Positions 62,901-64,000 of a stretch of DNA of 64,000 nucleotides are shown here, in pieces; position 1 is the first letter of the stretch, and each line of letters begins with the position of its first letter. Origin of the DNA: Pseudomonas urmiensis. GTDB taxonomy: Bacteria; Pseudomonadota; Gammaproteobacteria; Pseudomonadales; Pseudomonadaceae. The stretch is from positions 138,317 to 202,316 of the forward strand of contig NZ_JABWRE020000002.1 of the NCBI RefSeq assembly GCF_014268815.2, in the 5' to 3' direction. Below the pieces are notes generated by a model that had not been told where the DNA came from, made no database searches, and was given only the letters and a program-made list of their open reading frames with translations. The position numbers and the translations under genes were made by a program.

Positions 62901-63866
62901 GTCATGCCGACCCTGATCGAGCTGGAAAGCTTCGACGAGCTCAAGCGCGAGATCTTCGGCCCGGTGCTGCACGTGGTGCGCTACAACCGCCGCAACCTCG
63001 ACCAGCTGATCGAGCAGATCAACGCTTCCGGCTACGGCCTGACCCTCGGCGTGCACACCCGCATCGACGAGACCATCGCCAAGGTTGTGGATAACGTCAA
63101 CGCCGGCAACATGTACGTCAACCGCAACATCGTCGGCGCGGTGGTCGGCGTGCAGCCATTCGGTGGTGAAGGGCTGTCCGGCACCGGCCCGAAAGCGGGC
63201 GGCCCGCTGTACCTGTACCGCCTGCTGTCGACCCGCCCGGCCGACGCCGTGGCCCGTCATTTCCAGCGTGCCGATGGCGAAGCCAAGGTCGATAGCGTCC
63301 TGCGCGATCAACTGATCAAGCCACTGCACGCCCTCAAGGCCTGGGCCGAGAGCAACCAACTGGCTGAGCTATCGAGCCTGTGCGAGCAGTTCGCCGCCCA
63401 GTCGCAGAGTGGTATCAGCCGCCTGCTGCCAGGCCCGACCGGCGAGCGCAACAGCTACACCATCCTGCCGCGCGAGCACGTGCTGTGCCTGGCTGACAAC
63501 GAGGCAGACTTGCTCGCTCAGCTGGCCGCGGTATTGGCCGTGGGTAGCTCGGCGGTGTTCCAGGACGTCGAGCCGGCGAAGAGCCTGCGTGCTCGCCTAC
63601 CGAAGGAACTGCAAGCCAAGGTCAAGCTGGTTGCCGATTGGAACAAGGACGAAGTTGCGTTCGATGCAGTCATTCACCATGGCGACTCGGATCAACTGCG
63701 CGCGGTGTGCGAGCAGGTAGCCAAGCGCGCAGGCGCCATCGTTGGTGTGCACGGGCTGTCCAGCGGCGATCATCAGATTGCCTTGGAGCGCTTGGTGATC
63801 GAGCGCGCGGTGAGCGTCAACACCGCTGCGGCGGGTGGTAACGCTAGCTTGATGACCATCGGCTGA
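59913..63866 (+). CDS. putA: Trifunctional PutA: repressor, proline dehydrogenase, P5C dehydrogenase
   Basis: Oxidises proline to glutamate in two steps with channelling of the intermediate, and represses put genes when proline is absent. The 1317-residue protein has an N-terminal ribbon-helix-helix DNA-binding domain (1-47, MATTTLGVKLDDPTRERLKA), an FAD-dependent proline dehydrogenase barrel (about 260-560, GPGISIKLSALHPRY and IRLVKGAYWDSEI), an aldehyde-dehydrogenase-like domain (about 650-1120) with Glu881 in AETGGQN and catalytic Cys915 in AGQRCSA, and a C-terminal domain. The start has AGGATAAGAA directly upstream. A terminator follows. Confidence 0.98.
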   Translation: MATTTLGVKLDDPTRERLKAAAQSIDRTPHWLIKQAIFNYLEKLEGGATLTELNGHASNLSDDAGEVQPEHSHQCFLEFAESILPQSVLRSAITAAYRRPEQEMVPMLLEQARLSSAQAEATNKLASGIAEKLRNQKSASGRAGIVQGLLQEFSLSSQEGVALMCLAEALLRIPDKGTRDALIRDKISTGNWQPHLGNSPSLFVNAATWGLLLTGKLVSTHNESGLTSSLTRIIGKSGEPMIRKGVDMAMRLMGEQFVTGETIAEALANASRFESKGFRYSYDMLGEAALTEHDAQKYLASYEQAIHSIGKASHGRGIYEGPGISIKLSALHPRYSRAQYERVMDELYPRLLSLTLLAKQYDIGLNIDAEEADRLELSLDLLERLCFEPSLAGWNGIGFVIQAYQKRCPYVIDSVIDLAKRSRHRLMIRLVKGAYWDSEIKRAQVEGLEGYPVYTRKVYTDVSYIACARKLLSVPEAIYPQFATHNAHTLSAIYHIAGQNYYPGQYEFQCLHGMGEPLYEQVVGKVSEGKLNRPCRVYAPVGTHETLLAYLVRRLLENGANTSFVNRIADHSISIQELVADPVASIEQMATQEGSIGLPHPRIPLPRDLYGSERANSAGIDLANEHRLASLSCALLATAHNDWKAAPLLGCASSQEAAAPVLNPSDHRDVVGHVQEATVADVDNAIQCALNAAPIWQATPPAERAAILERSADLMEAEIQPLMGLLVREAGKTYANAIAEVREAVDFLRYYAVQARNDFSNDAHRPLGPVVCISPWNFPLAIFSGQVAAALAAGNPVLAKPAEQTPLVAAQAVRLLLEAGIPEGVLQLLPGRGETVGARLVGDERVKGVMFTGSTEVARLLQRNIAGRLDAQGRPIPLIAETGGQNAMIVDSSALTEQVVIDVVSSAFDSAGQRCSALRVLCLQEDSADRVIEMLKGAMAQSRQGNPERLSVDIGPVIDAEAKAGIEKHIQGMREKGRTVYQVAIADAAECKRGTFVMPTLIELESFDELKREIFGPVLHVVRYNRRNLDQLIEQINASGYGLTLGVHTRIDETIAKVVDNVNAGNMYVNRNIVGAVVGVQPFGGEGLSGTGPKAGGPLYLYRLLSTRPADAVARHFQRADGEAKVDSVLRDQLIKPLHALKAWAESNQLAELSSLCEQFAAQSQSGISRLLPGPTGERNSYTILPREHVLCLADNEADLLAQLAAVLAVGSSAVFQDVEPAKSLRARLPKELQAKVKLVADWNKDEVAFDAVIHHGDSDQLRAVCEQVAKRAGAIVGVHGLSSGDHQIALERLVIERAVSVNTAAAGGNASLMTIG

Positions 63867-63883
63867 TAGGGCTGAGGTAAATG

Positions 63884-63913
63884 AAAAGGAGAGCTTCGGC
63901 TCTCCTTTTTTTT
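63884..63913 (+). terminator. Rho-independent terminator after putA
   Basis: GGAGAGC (63888-63894), the stable tetraloop TTCG and GCTCTCC (63899-63905) are followed by eight T. It begins about 20 bases after the putA stop. The remaining 87 bases of the window show no gene or clear signal. Confidence 0.95.
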
Positions 63914-64000
63914 GAGAAAAAAACCCCTCCCAAACTCCTACCGCTCTGCGAGAAATTTCCCACGCCAGCATCAGACCGGTCTGCTTTTGATCGGGAAGCA

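Noticed and set aside
60357..63359. A 1000-codon open frame on the minus strand inside putA
   Set aside because: It is exactly antisense to putA, reads as low-complexity H/Q/V/G-rich protein, and has no motif. Long antisense frames are common in GC-rich genes with strong third-position GC. The same holds for frames at 2920-5271, 15730-17751, 28994-30583 and 55357-56883.

Overview
The window is a GC-rich, densely packed stretch of chromosome from a gamma-proteobacterium, almost certainly a member of the Pseudomonas putida group. The evidence is the gene order (purA-hisZ / hflC-hflK-hflX-hfq-miaA-mutL-amiB-tsaE-nnrD / queG / orn-rsgA / motAB / psd-serB / parC-parE / nudF / thiC / tolC / waaA / hldE-msbA / LPS-core genes / rlmJ / putP-putA), Pseudomonas-type details (rhodanese active-site loop CQTHHRS, PutA of 1317 residues with an N-terminal ribbon-helix-helix) and many copies of a P. 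putida-type REP sequence. I see no prophage, integrase, insertion sequence, CRISPR array, tRNA or rRNA gene. This is mostly core genome.

Layout. (1) 1-11.5 kb, minus strand: the 5' part of purA, hisZ, then the RNA/stress/repair superoperon nnrD-tsaE-amiB-mutL-miaA-hfq-hflX-hflK-hflC, closed by a strong terminator at 1921-1945. (2) 11.5-15.7 kb: queG, a TRIC/UPF0126 membrane protein, orn, rsgA, and a small TIR-like protein preceded by a possible overlapping leader peptide. (3) 15.7-24.7 kb: the flagellar stator genes motA-motB with a FliA-type promoter, a divergent HDOD protein, rhodanese, psd, serB, a SerB-linked membrane protein with a degenerate cyclase-like domain, and an orphan PqiC-type lipoprotein. 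(4) 24.9-33.3 kb, minus strand: nudF, a DUF1249 gene, cpdA, yqiA, parE, a phytase-like protein, a retropepsin and parC. (5) 33.5-39.4 kb: a DUF3298 lipoprotein, cytX, thiC with a TPP riboswitch, and tolC. (6) 39.5-56.9 kb: the envelope region, with waaA, an unrelated LysR/SMR pair and redox genes, hldE, msbA, a kinase-like gene and a six-gene minus-strand operon (carbamoyltransferase, wapH-like, mig-14, dnpA, ssg-like and one more glycosyltransferase). Its order matches the P. aeruginosa LPS outer-core locus but lacks the O-antigen ligase position. (7) 57-63.9 kb: rlmJ, then the divergent proline genes putP and putA around an operator region with seven GTTGCA motifs.

Regulatory features that can be read directly are the TPP riboswitch of thiC, the PutA operator cluster, the FliA promoter of motAB, a palindromic operator between the LysR gene and its SMR transporter, several intrinsic terminators, and REP elements arranged mainly as inverted pairs (REPINs) at 3' ends of genes. 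The least described items are the TIR-like gene with its leader ORF, the pseudo-cyclase membrane protein beside serB, a degenerate NUDIX-like protein at 44.3 kb, and the kinase-like LPS gene whose catalytic aspartate position holds serine.
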